NCBI GenBank assembly: GCA_964405335.1
Contig: CAYONP010000126.1
Coordinates: forward strand, 1 to 14,269
Length of the DNA: 14,269 nt
Direction of reading: 5' to 3'
From: CAYONP01 sp964405335
GTDB lineage: Bacteria > Armatimonadota > UBA10988
Positions 1-6,375 of the stretch are shown piece after piece; the first letter of the stretch is position 1, and each line of letters begins with the position of its first letter. A program made the translations under genes and the position numbers. The notes under the pieces were generated by a model. It did no database searches. It was not told the origin of the DNA and saw only the letters and a program-made list of their open reading frames with translations.

Positions 1-70
1 CCACTGGCGGCTTGCCCGCCAGTGCTGTCCTGCAGCTCGTCGGCGGCACTGGCGGGCAAGCCGCCAGTGG
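1..70. repeat. REPIN-like nested inverted repeat
   Basis: Positions 1-25 and 46-70 are perfect reverse complements (25 bp), separated by a 20-nt spacer. Each arm is itself a palindrome: in the left arm CACTGGCGG (2-10) pairs with CCGCCAGTG (16-24) around a 5-nt loop. Two short palindromic units in inverted orientation is the organisation of REP doublets (REPINs). From memory, similar motifs occur in many copies in planctomycete genomes, but only one copy is visible here. A further small hairpin, CCAAGA (73-78) with TCTTGG (84-89), lies between this repeat and the 3' end of the nuclease gene. Neither has a T-rich tail on either strand, so neither is a standard intrinsic terminator. Confidence 0.8.
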
Positions 71-130
71 CACCAAGAGCGTGTCTTGGGGCTCGAAGCT
101 GGCGTCTATGAGGCAACGGCGGCCGCCGGG

Positions 131-820
131 CTACGGCGTGTCGGCGCAGACCGAACAGGCCGAGTAGCCGGCCACCAGAGCTTCGGCCAGCGGCATCGGC
201 GCGCCGCCCGCGGCCAGATAGCGGCAGCCGGCGCGGTGGTACTTGCCGCCGCTGGCGGTGACATAGACCGTCGTGTCGGACAACTCCACCGGCTCGGGCG
301 AGGCGGCCGGCGGGTTGCGGTAGTCCCACGGCGCTACGGGATCAGCGCTCGCCCACAGCCCGCGCCGGGCCAGCTTGGCCTCGGCCTCGAGCCGCCGAAG
401 CTCGGCGTCGTCGGGCGCGTAGCGGCGGAACCACCAAGCGGCGCCCTGGGCGACCAGCGCCTGGTTCAGGTTTGCCCCGTCGTCGGAGTAGACCACCGCT
501 ACGGTGCGGCCGTAGCGGTCGAGCTCAAGCGGCACGATGCCCAGCCTGCCGCGGGCGAGTCGCCCGAGCGCGGCGGTCGCCTCGGCGGCGTAGGGTTGAT
601 CGGCCTCGGGCGCGTCGATGCCGTGCAGGCGGATGCGCACCGGGTCGCCGCTGTCGCGCCGCACCACGACCAGGGTGTCGCCGTCGACCACCCGTTCGAC
701 CTCGGCGGTGTAGTAGCCGCCGGTCGGCTCGGTTGCCGGCCGCCAGGCCAGGCGCGCGGCGACGAGCGCGGCCAGCAGACCGCAGCCGACGACCGCGGCG
801 AGACGGCGCCGAGAGCGCAC
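131..820 (-). CDS. Exported thermonuclease-like (SNase) protein with C-terminal Cys/His tail
   Basis: A 229-aa protein of the staphylococcal nuclease family, which uses Ca2+ to hydrolyse DNA and RNA. Residues 7-24 form a hydrophobic N-terminal segment (signal peptide or anchor), so it should act outside the cytoplasm. The SNase domain spans about 37-157. VDGDT is at 45-49 and RLHGIDAPE at 64-72; R64, D69 and E72 match staphylococcal R35, D40 and E43, and R105 in DRYGR matches R87, so the active site looks complete. After a short linker, residues 185-225 carry YHRAGCRYL and CSVC (H195, C199, C222, C225), a metal-binding-like tail seen on other bacterial SNase proteins. The start is GTG, with AGGGAG (828-833) 7 nt upstream. 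It follows the thioredoxin-like gene on the same strand, with a strong hairpin between them. Family call is firm; substrate is not known. Confidence 0.92.
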   Translation of the reverse strand: MRSRRRLAAVVGCGLLAALVAARLAWRPATEPTGGYYTAEVERVVDGDTLVVVRRDSGDPVRIRLHGIDAPEADQPYAAEATAALGRLARGRLGIVPLELDRYGRTVAVVYSDDGANLNQALVAQGAAWWFRRYAPDDAELRRLEAEAKLARRGLWASADPVAPWDYRNPPAASPEPVELSDTTVYVTASGGKYHRAGCRYLAAGGAPMPLAEALVAGYSACSVCADTP

Positions 821-836
821 GCGCGCACTCCCTGTT

Positions 837-891
837 CGACCGCCGCGGAGCCCGGCTCAGGGGACCCGGTGACCGGGCTCCGCGGCGGTCG
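837..891. repeat. 19-bp perfect inverted repeat between two genes
   Basis: Positions 837-855 and 873-891 are perfect reverse complements with a 17-nt loop, giving a very GC-rich 19-bp stem. Inside, CCCGG (865-869) can also pair with CCGGG (873-877), so alternative foldings exist. It lies in the 83-nt gap between the stop codon of the thioredoxin-like gene (904) and the start of the nuclease gene (820), both on the minus strand. It ends just before the nuclease Shine-Dalgarno (828-833). There is no T-tract after the stem, so it could be a Rho-type or mRNA-stabilising hairpin, or a dispersed palindromic repeat that landed here. Confidence 0.75.
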
Positions 892-903
892 CGCAACGGT
901 GGG

Positions 904-1431
904 TTAGTTGAACAACCCCATCAACGCCTCTTGCAGCTTCTGGGCGTCGTTCTGGGTCACTTCGGCCATGACCTGTTCGACCTTGCCGGCCTTGATGAAC
1001 ACGACCATGTTGTCGGTCACCTCATCCATGCCCCAGGTCGGCTCACCCTCTTCGACCTCGGCCAAGCTCTTCGGGTCCTCGATGGCCACCGGCGTCTGGA
1101 TGCCGTACTGCTGCACGATCGGGCCGATCATGCCCTTCACATCATCGCCGCCGGGGACGTAGATCAGCGCCTTCAGCCCGCGGTCCTTGGCGAACCGGTA
1201 GACCTGCTCGACACCCATCGCCAGGTCCTGGTTCTGTTGCACCTGCGACTTGAGGAAGGCAATCACCGCCGGGTGCTCGCCGACCGATTCCACAAAGTCG
1301 AACGCCTCGTCCTTGTCGTCGTTGACCGGGTTGACCATCAGCTTCGGCGGCTTCTCACCGAGCTTGGGACCCACCGCGAGCGCCGCCACCGCGGCGACCA
1401 GCACCATGGCCACTGCCAGCCTGAACCTCAT
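904..1431 (-). CDS. Exported thioredoxin-like-fold protein without cysteines (unknown function)
   Basis: A 175-aa protein with a clear signal-peptide-like N-terminus: R2 and R4, then a hydrophobic stretch at about 5-21. The rest reads like a thioredoxin/AhpC-type fold: a strand KALIYVPGG at 87-95, helix GMIGPIVQQYG at 100-110, the TPVAIEDP turn at 113-120, strand NMVVFIKAGK at 141-150 and a final helix at about 161-173. There is no cysteine anywhere in the protein, so it cannot do dithiol redox chemistry; a binding or structural role is more likely. The ATG at 1431 is preferred over the in-frame ATG at 1437 because GGAGG (1440-1444) is 8 nt from the former and only 2 nt from the latter. It lies 61 nt downstream of the DUF58 gene on the same strand and may be co-transcribed. 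The fold assignment is inferred from secondary-structure pattern only; I recognise no named family. Confidence 0.72.
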   Translation of the reverse strand: MRFRLAVAMVLVAAVAALAVGPKLGEKPPKLMVNPVNDDKDEAFDFVESVGEHPAVIAFLKSQVQQNQDLAMGVEQVYRFAKDRGLKALIYVPGGDDVKGMIGPIVQQYGIQTPVAIEDPKSLAEVEEGEPTWGMDEVTDNMVVFIKAGKVEQVMAEVTQNDAQKLQEALMGLFN

Positions 1432-1439
1432 CTGCATGT

Positions 1440-1444
1440 CCTCC
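1440..1444 (-). promoter_or_regulatory. Shine-Dalgarno that decides the start of the thioredoxin-like gene
   Basis: GGAGG on the minus strand. It is 8 nt from the ATG at 1431 but only 2 nt from the ATG at 1437, so the shorter 175-aa product is favoured. Confidence 0.7.
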
Positions 1445-1492
1445 GCGGGCGCGACCCGCTGCGATGTTGAACGTTATGCCTCATGCTCAGGT

Positions 1493-2809
1493 TCACAGCA
1501 AAAGCTGCACCTTCGCCTCGACGTAGCGATTGACCAGCTCCGCCGGCACCGCCGCCGGCGGCGCGTCGACCACCCGCACACCGCCGGCGCGCAGCAGCCG
1601 CAGCGCTTGTGCCCGTTCGGACAGCCGCTCGGCCGCCAGCGCGCGTTCATACACCGCCGTCGAGTCGCGCGACGGCTGCGCCGCCAGAGCGTCGAGCGCC
1701 GGGTCGCGGACCGAGACGAACAGCGGCAAGTGCGCCGGGCGCAGGCCGGTCACCGCGCCGAGCAGCCGCCGCGACGCCTCGGTGTCGACCAGGTCGCTGA
1801 ACACGGTCACCAGGCTCCGCTTGCGCTGCCGCAGGCCAACGAAGCGCAGCGCCGCGCCGTAGTCGGGCTCGGCCAGACGGCCCTGCTGGTCGAACAGCGC
1901 CTCGAGCAAGGCGGCCAACTGCGCCCGGCCCGGCCGCGGCGGCAGATAGCTCAGCGGCTCCTCGCCGAAGACCAGCAGGCCGACGCGATCTTGCTGCCGC
2001 AAGGCCACGTTGGCCAGCAGCAGCGCCGCGGAGATCGCGTGATCGAGCCGAGTCTGGTCGTCGAGGCGGGCGGTCATCAACCGGCCGACGTCGACACAGA
2101 GCAGCACCGTCTGGCTCCGCTCGACCTCGTACTGCCGGCTGGTCATCCGGCCGCGCCGTGCCGTGGCCGACCAGTCGATCCGGCGCGAGTCGTCGTCGGA
2201 GCGGTACTCGCGCAGCGACTCGAACTCGGTCCCAGCGCCGCGCATCCGCGCCGCGCGGATGCCCGTGGCGAGCAGCCGCCCCGCGCGCTCGAGCATGTCG
2301 TAGCGCTGGATCGCGCGCAGATCGGGATAGACGCAGACCTCGTCGCGCAGCGGGTAGTGCGCCTGCCGCTGCAGCAGACCGAGCAGGCCGGTCCACCGCA
2401 GGGTCACGCCGCCGAGCACGAACCGCCCGCGCCGCGGCGGGCGGAGCAGGTACTCGGCCCTGGCGGTCGCACCGGCGGCCACGCGCAGCGGCGGCGGGTC
2501 TGCCACCTCGCCCAGCTCTCGCGGGACGGTATCGCGCAGCACCAGGTCGACCGCGCGGGCGCTGCGGTTGTTGACCACCAGCCGCACCACGTGCGCGGAG
2601 CCGAGCCCGATGCCGCGCGGCAGCCGGCGCTCGAGGCGCAGCGCGGCCGGCGCCGGGAGCGACCAGAGGTCGGCCAGGCAGAGGGCGATGACGAGCAGGT
2701 TGTAGACCAATCCGAGCGGCAGCAGCTCGGCGCGCGTGGCGCCCGGCACGAGTGCCACCGCGCCGGCGGCGACGACGGCGGCCAGCCGGCTGGTCGGCAC
2801 GAGGATCAT
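1493..2809 (-). CDS. DUF58 membrane protein with VWA-like domain
   Basis: A 438-aa protein of the DUF58 family. These proteins are normally membrane-anchored and often occur beside MoxR-type AAA+ ATPases; none is in this window. Two hydrophobic N-terminal segments lie at about 8-23 and 30-50. An extracytoplasmic beta domain covers about 55-160. The DUF58 signature at 193-228 includes GTEFESLREYRSDDD and RRIDWSATARRG. A von Willebrand-A-like fold follows, with LLCVDVGRLM at 236-245 and VTVFSDL at 334-340. The MIDAS motif DxSxS reads DVGRL, so the serines are missing; metal binding is probably altered, as in other DUF58 members. The frame is open back to an ATG at 2905, but that extension (SPWFAVTRCSARP...) is arginine/proline-rich, unlike the family, and would overlap the divergent gene. 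The ATG at 2809, giving an N-terminus MILVPTSRL, fits the family although its Shine-Dalgarno is weak. Confidence 0.92.
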   Translation of the reverse strand: MILVPTSRLAAVVAAGAVALVPGATRAELLPLGLVYNLLVIALCLADLWSLPAPAALRLERRLPRGIGLGSAHVVRLVVNNRSARAVDLVLRDTVPRELGEVADPPPLRVAAGATARAEYLLRPPRRGRFVLGGVTLRWTGLLGLLQRQAHYPLRDEVCVYPDLRAIQRYDMLERAGRLLATGIRAARMRGAGTEFESLREYRSDDDSRRIDWSATARRGRMTSRQYEVERSQTVLLCVDVGRLMTARLDDQTRLDHAISAALLLANVALRQQDRVGLLVFGEEPLSYLPPRPGRAQLAALLEALFDQQGRLAEPDYGAALRFVGLRQRKRSLVTVFSDLVDTEASRRLLGAVTGLRPAHLPLFVSVRDPALDALAAQPSRDSTAVYERALAAERLSERAQALRLLRAGGVRVVDAPPAAVPAELVNRYVEAKVQLLL

Positions 2810-2879
2810 CGGCAGGCGCCCCGAATCGACCGATGGTGGCCCATCGGCGGGTCGGGCGCAAGGGCGAGCGGAGCAACGC
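2810..2879. promoter_or_regulatory. Short divergent intergenic region (DUF58 / small membrane protein)
   Basis: This 70-nt gap separates divergent starts at 2809 (minus) and 2880 (plus), so any promoters for both genes must lie here or overlap the coding regions. I could not identify convincing -35/-10 boxes. A GGAG at 2870-2873 lies 6 nt before the GTG at 2880 and decides that start. Confidence 0.4.
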
Positions 2880-3125
2880 GTGACGGCGAACCAAGGCGAG
2901 AGCATCGGCCGGCGGCTGGTCGTCTACCTGCCGACGGCCATCGCCGGCGCGGTCATGCTCTGGCTCGTCGCCTATGGTGTCTACGTCTTGCGCGGGCGCA
3001 ACCTGGACGGCATCCGCCCGCGGCACATCGTCAACGGCTTGCTCCTTTGGTTCGTCCTCTCGCCGGTGCTGATCGGCATGGTGCGCGGCTTCGCCCGCGG
3101 GCGCCGCGGGCTGGTCCGGAGCTGA
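2880..3125 (+). CDS. Small two-helix membrane protein (unknown)
   Basis: An 81-aa protein starting with GTG at 2880, with GGAG (2870-2873) 6 nt upstream. It has two hydrophobic segments: LVVYLPTAIAGAVMLWLVAY at about 13-32 (extending to about 37), and HIVNGLLLWFVLSPVLIGMV at 49-68. The loop between them is basic (RGRNLDGIRPRH) and the tail is arginine-rich (RGFARGRRGLVR). By the positive-inside rule both the loop and the tail prefer the cytoplasm, which leaves the topology ambiguous. The frame is open further upstream to 2736, but that part antisenses the DUF58 gene and is low-complexity, so I exclude it. The stop codon directly abuts the stop of hflX on the other strand, with no gap. I do not recognise a family. 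It is supported by its Shine-Dalgarno, membrane-like composition and by filling an otherwise empty gap. Confidence 0.62.
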   Translation: MTANQGESIGRRLVVYLPTAIAGAVMLWLVAYGVYVLRGRNLDGIRPRHIVNGLLLWFVLSPVLIGMVRGFARGRRGLVRS

Positions 3126-4403
3126 TCAGGGCCGCGCGGCATAGCGCGCCAGCCGGGCGGCGTGCTCCGGCGCCACCAGCGCGGTCAGCCGCACGCCGGC
3201 GGCCTCGAACTCGCGCTCGAGCACCTTGCCGTTGGCCTCCAGCCAGGCGCTCGTCTTGCCATCGGCATACGGGATGACAAACGTCATCTTCTGGTGCCGC
3301 GCGCGGGCGGCCGCCGCCAGGCGCTCGCGCAGCGCGTCGAGCCCCGTGCCGTCGACCGCCGAGATGAGCACGCCGTCGCCGTGCCGGGCGGCCAGGCTGC
3401 CCGCATCGAGCGTGCCGTCGAGTCGGTCGACCTTGTTGAAGGCCAGCAGTTGCGGCCGGCCGTCGGCGCCGATCTCACGCAGCACCGCCTGGACCGATTC
3501 GATCTGCTGGGCCAGCTCGGGCGCCGAGAGATCGACCACGTGGAGCAGCAGATCGGCTTCGAGCACCTCGGCCAGCGTGGCATGGAAGCTCGCCACCAGG
3601 CCGTGCGGCAGGTCGCGGATGAACCCCACGGTGTCGCTGAGCAGGATCTCGCAGCCGTCGATTTCGAGCCGCCGCGTGGTCGTCCCGATGGTGGCGAAGA
3701 GCCGGTCCTCGACCAGCACATCGGCCTCGGTCAGCGCACGCATCAGCGTGCTCTTGCCGACGTTGGTGTAGCCGACCAGCGAGACGACGAAGGCCCCCTC
3801 GCGGCCGGCGGTCGAGACCGACTTCTGCCGCTCGACCTCCTTCAGTCGCCGTTCGAGGATGCGGATCCGCTCGCGGGCGCGGCGGCGGTCGACCTCGAGC
3901 TGGGTCTCGCCCGGCCCGCGCATGCCGACCGGCTGGTTCGACCCGCCACCGCCGGCCATGCGGCTGAGGTGCGTCCACATGTGGCGGTAGCGCGGCAGCT
4001 CATACTGCATTTGTGCCAGCTCGACCTGCCAGCGGGCGATCTTCGTCTGCGCCCGCACGGCGAAGATGTCGAGGATCAACTGCGTTCGGTCAAGCACCGT
4101 TTTCTCGACCGCCTGTTCGAGGTTGCGCGCCTGCGCCGGGGTCAGTTCGCGGTCGAAGATGACCAGGTCGGCCTCGTGTTCGAGCACGGCGAGTTTGAGT
4201 TCTTCGACTTTGCCCTTGCCGATGCAGGTGGCGGCGCTCGAGCGCGCGCGCGCTTGGGTCAGCCGGGTGACCGTGTCACAGCCGGCGGTGTCGGCGAGGA
4301 GTTCGAGTTCTTCGAGCCGAGCGTCGAGCGAGCCATGCTGACCGGGGAGGTCGACCCCGACGAGCACCGCCCGCTCGCGTTCGGAAGAGCGAGGTTGCGA
4401 CAT
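3126..4403 (-). CDS. hflX: Ribosome-associated GTPase HflX
   Basis: A 425-aa GTPase of the Obg-HflX superfamily. HflX binds the large ribosomal subunit and splits stalled or hibernating 70S ribosomes in the cytoplasm. The N-terminal HflX domain (about 10-200) contains FDRELTPAQARNLE (83-96), GGGGSNQPVGMRGPGETQLE (151-170) and the basic coiled-coil DRRRARERIRILERRLKEVE (172-191). The G domain has G1 GYTNVGKST (211-219), G3 DTVGFIRDLP (257-266), G4 NKVD (323-326) and G5 SAV (348-350). The C-terminal domain follows about 373. In switch I, LFATIGTTTR has Gly where most HflX proteins have Asp (LFATLDxTxR). The ATG at 4403 is chosen over the in-frame GTG at 4409 because AGGAGG (4409-4414) is 5 nt upstream and overlaps that GTG. 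It is the last gene of the minus-strand run, 159 nt after DUF2442. Confidence 0.97.
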   Translation of the reverse strand: MSQPRSSERERAVLVGVDLPGQHGSLDARLEELELLADTAGCDTVTRLTQARARSSAATCIGKGKVEELKLAVLEHEADLVIFDRELTPAQARNLEQAVEKTVLDRTQLILDIFAVRAQTKIARWQVELAQMQYELPRYRHMWTHLSRMAGGGGSNQPVGMRGPGETQLEVDRRRARERIRILERRLKEVERQKSVSTAGREGAFVVSLVGYTNVGKSTLMRALTEADVLVEDRLFATIGTTTRRLEIDGCEILLSDTVGFIRDLPHGLVASFHATLAEVLEADLLLHVVDLSAPELAQQIESVQAVLREIGADGRPQLLAFNKVDRLDGTLDAGSLAARHGDGVLISAVDGTGLDALRERLAAAARARHQKMTFVIPYADGKTSAWLEANGKVLEREFEAAGVRLTALVAPEHAARLARYAARP

Positions 4404-4408
4404 GCGCA

Positions 4409-4414
4409 CCTCCT
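4409..4414 (-). promoter_or_regulatory. Strong Shine-Dalgarno of hflX
   Basis: AGGAGG on the minus strand, 5 nt before the ATG at 4403. Just upstream in the leader, GGCAT/ATGCC (4415-4425) forms a short dyad touching the ribosome-binding site. CAGCGCC (4432-4438) pairs with GGCGCTG (4443-4449) around a 4-nt loop. The two could affect access to the site, but nothing shows that they do. Confidence 0.75.
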
Positions 4415-4562
4415 GGCATGATGCCGGGCAACAGCGCCGCGGGGCGCTGGGTTCTTCCGTCCGGTGGGGCGTTACTCGCGGATCCGCATGTTCGTCGCCG
4501 CTCCTTTGCGTGGCAGGTTGCCGCGCCGCCCGAGAGGGTGGCGTTGGGGTTAACGAATCAGC

Positions 4563-4862
4563 TCACGGGGTGGTTTCACGGGTTTGGTGCGGAGTGTAGA
4601 CGACCTTGCCGTCATGCTCGATCGCCCGGCCGGTGGCTTCGGCGTAGAGCACGTCGGCATCGAGGTCGATGCCGCCCGGCCAGGCCACCGACGGCCAATC
4701 GTCGAGGTAGACCTGGGCAAAGAACTCTTGCTCGAGCAGCGGCTCGAAAACCGTGTTCGGCCGCACCAAACGGGCAAGGTCGACCTCGCCCTCGACTCCG
4801 TTGTCGAAGCGCAACCAGATGCAGTAGTTCGGCCGCGGCTCGACCGCGGTCACATGCCTCAT
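4563..4862 (-). CDS. DUF2442 protein, probable partner of the DUF4160 gene
   Basis: A 99-aa protein with the DUF2442 pattern: an N-terminal part with LRFDNGVEGEVDLARLV at 17-33, VFEPLLEQEFFAQVYLDD (38-55), and the hallmark VAWPGGIDLDADVLYAEA (59-76). DUF2442 proteins are commonly encoded next to DUF4160 genes and the pair is predicted to be a type II toxin-antitoxin module, though the biochemical role is poorly established. Here the DUF4160 stop (4870-4872) lies 7 nt from the ATG at 4862. An in-frame TTG at 4868 sits 4 nt from GGAG (4873-4876); the ATG is 10 nt away. Either could be used and they differ by two residues. The C-terminal 20 residues, HDGKVVYTPHQTRETTP, extend past the conserved domain. 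Confidence 0.87.
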   Translation of the reverse strand: MRHVTAVEPRPNYCIWLRFDNGVEGEVDLARLVRPNTVFEPLLEQEFFAQVYLDDWPSVAWPGGIDLDADVLYAEATGRAIEHDGKVVYTPHQTRETTP

Positions 4863-4869
4863 CGCCAAC

Positions 4870-5130
4870 TCACTCCAGCGGCGCTACCTTCTCCATCGGT
4901 TGCCCGCGCTCCATTCGTTCCCAGTTGGCCAGCAGCTCGTCGCGGTGGCGGGCCATCCACTCGCCGACCAGGCCGGCCACGCGCGGCGGCAGAGAGCCGT
5001 CCCGCAGCTCGCCGGTGCGGATGAACACCGCAGCTTGGTGCTCAGCATAGCGCACATGGACATGCGGTGGGGGATGGTCGCTGTAGGGCATCCTCACCTC
5101 GATTCCCATGAACCGGCTGATCGTCGGCAC
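4870..5130 (-). CDS. DUF4160 protein, probable toxin-antitoxin partner
   Basis: An 86-aa full-length DUF4160 protein. It starts with the family N-terminus MPTISRFMGIEVRM, contains the hallmark SDHPPPHVHVRYAEHQAAV (17-35), then GSLPPRVAGLVGEW (45-58) and the conserved RDELLANWERMERGQPMEKVAPL at 63-85. The start is GTG at 5130, with GGAG 6 nt upstream; the next ATG (5109) would remove the conserved N-terminus. It lies 32 nt after the class-V PLP enzyme and 7 nt before DUF2442, suggesting one transcript. DUF4160/DUF2442 pairs are predicted toxin-antitoxin modules; which member would be toxic, and how, cannot be read from the sequence. Confidence 0.93.
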   Translation of the reverse strand: MPTISRFMGIEVRMPYSDHPPPHVHVRYAEHQAAVFIRTGELRDGSLPPRVAGLVGEWMARHRDELLANWERMERGQPMEKVAPLE

Positions 5131-5162
5131 CGCCCGCTCCGCCGCGACCGGGCTTCCTCAGC

Positions 5163-6311
5163 TCACGGCAACACCCTGCTCACTCGCTCGACATCCTCTT
5201 CGTTGCAGTAAAAATGCGGTGACAAGCGCACGCTGTCGCCGCGGCGTAGGCAGGTGATGTCGTCGTCGAGCAGACGCTGTACCAGGGCGTTGGTTTCGTG
5301 GCCGGGGTGACGTAGGCTGAGGATGCCCGAGCGCTCCGACTCGCGCCGCGAGCTGGTGACCTCGTAACCGCGCGGGGCGAGGCGTTCGACCAGCGCGTCG
5401 TGCCAGGCGGCGACCGACGACCAGACCTGCTCCGGGCCGATTTCGGTCAACATCCGCGCCGCCTCGGCCAGCATGATGCAGCCGACGGTGTTCGGCGTGC
5501 CCTCCTCAAACCGCTCGGCGGTCGGCTTCAGCGGCGGCACGCCGGCTTCGGTCGGTACCTCGGCGCCCGGCCGGTCGAGCCGCTCGGCGGTGCTGTGCCA
5601 GCTCACGTTGTAGGTCTGCAGGCGGTCGAGCAGGCGCGGCGCGACATACAGCACACCCGCGCCCTCGGGCCCGCACAGCCACTTGTGGCCGCCGCAGGCA
5701 AAGGCGTCGACCGGGGCCAAGTCGACCGGCAGGCAGCCGGCGCCCTGCACGCCGTCGACCACCAGACAGGTGCCGTGCCGCTCGCACAGCTCGCCCAGCG
5801 CCGGCAGGTCGACGCGGAAACCGTTCAGGTATTGCACCCAGCTCACCGCCAGCAGGCACGTGTCGGCGTCCATCGCGGCGGCGAAGTGGTCGACCGGCAG
5901 CCGGCCGTCGGGCAGTGGTTCGACCACCCGAAGCTCGACGCCGTCCGGCACCGCGGCCCGCCAGGGCAGGCGATTGGCCGGATACTCGCCGGCGACGATG
6001 ACCACGTTCTGGCCGGGCCGGTAGGGGTAGCCGAAGGCCACCTGGACGATGCCGAGGCTGGTGTTCTTGACCAGCGCCAGGTCGGTCGCGGCGCAGCCGA
6101 AGAGCTGCGCCAGCGCGGCCCGTGCGCCATCGGTGGCCTGCTGCCAGACCTCGCGGTAGCCGCCGCGCGGCTCGGCGGCGAACGTCTCCATGGCCCGCAC
6201 GCCGGCGCGCATGACCCGCCGGCAGAGCGGCGTGATGCCGGCGTGCTGCAGCCACAACTGGCCCGTCTCGAGGTAGGGCCACTCGTCGCGCCAGGCGTCC
6301 AGATCGTGCAT
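5163..6311 (-). CDS. Class-V aminotransferase-fold PLP enzyme
   Basis: A 382-aa fold-type I PLP enzyme of the class-V aminotransferase superfamily (cysteine desulfurase, isopenicillin N epimerase and kynureninase relatives), probably cytosolic. VKNTSLGIVQVA (81-92) forms the cofactor phosphate region, VVDGVQGAG (184-192) supplies the Asp (D186) that contacts the PLP ring nitrogen, and CGGHKWLCGPEGAG (206-219) carries the Schiff-base lysine K210. FEEGTPN (268-274) and the C-terminal VRLSPHFYCNEEDV (361-374) are also typical; R362 would bind the substrate carboxylate. The RxGHHC-type loop of SufS/CsdA is absent, so cysteine desulfurase activity is unlikely and the substrate is unknown. The ATG at 6311 has GGAG 9 nt upstream. 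The longer frame reaching 6437 would overlap the preceding gene and begins with low-complexity basic residues. It starts 64 nt after the alpha-2-macroglobulin gene. Confidence 0.94.
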   Translation of the reverse strand: MHDLDAWRDEWPYLETGQLWLQHAGITPLCRRVMRAGVRAMETFAAEPRGGYREVWQQATDGARAALAQLFGCAATDLALVKNTSLGIVQVAFGYPYRPGQNVVIVAGEYPANRLPWRAAVPDGVELRVVEPLPDGRLPVDHFAAAMDADTCLLAVSWVQYLNGFRVDLPALGELCERHGTCLVVDGVQGAGCLPVDLAPVDAFACGGHKWLCGPEGAGVLYVAPRLLDRLQTYNVSWHSTAERLDRPGAEVPTEAGVPPLKPTAERFEEGTPNTVGCIMLAEAARMLTEIGPEQVWSSVAAWHDALVERLAPRGYEVTSSRRESERSGILSLRHPGHETNALVQRLLDDDITCLRRGDSVRLSPHFYCNEEDVERVSRVLP

Positions 6312-6375
6312 CGGCTGCTGCTCCGTGAACGGGCGCGGTTTCGACGCCGCCGCACCTCGGCCTGCCGGAGCGCGG

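Noticed and set aside
837..891. Intrinsic (Rho-independent) terminator
   Set aside because: The stem is strong but no run of T follows it on either strand, so it is listed as an inverted repeat instead.
1250..3277. 675-codon plus-strand open frame
   Set aside because: It is antisense to the DUF58 gene and overlaps the small membrane gene and hflX. No domain is recognisable and the composition is typical of a high-GC shadow.
5163..6311. Cysteine desulfurase (SufS/NifS)
   Set aside because: The active-site cysteine loop (RxGHHC type) is missing, although the PLP fold is shared.
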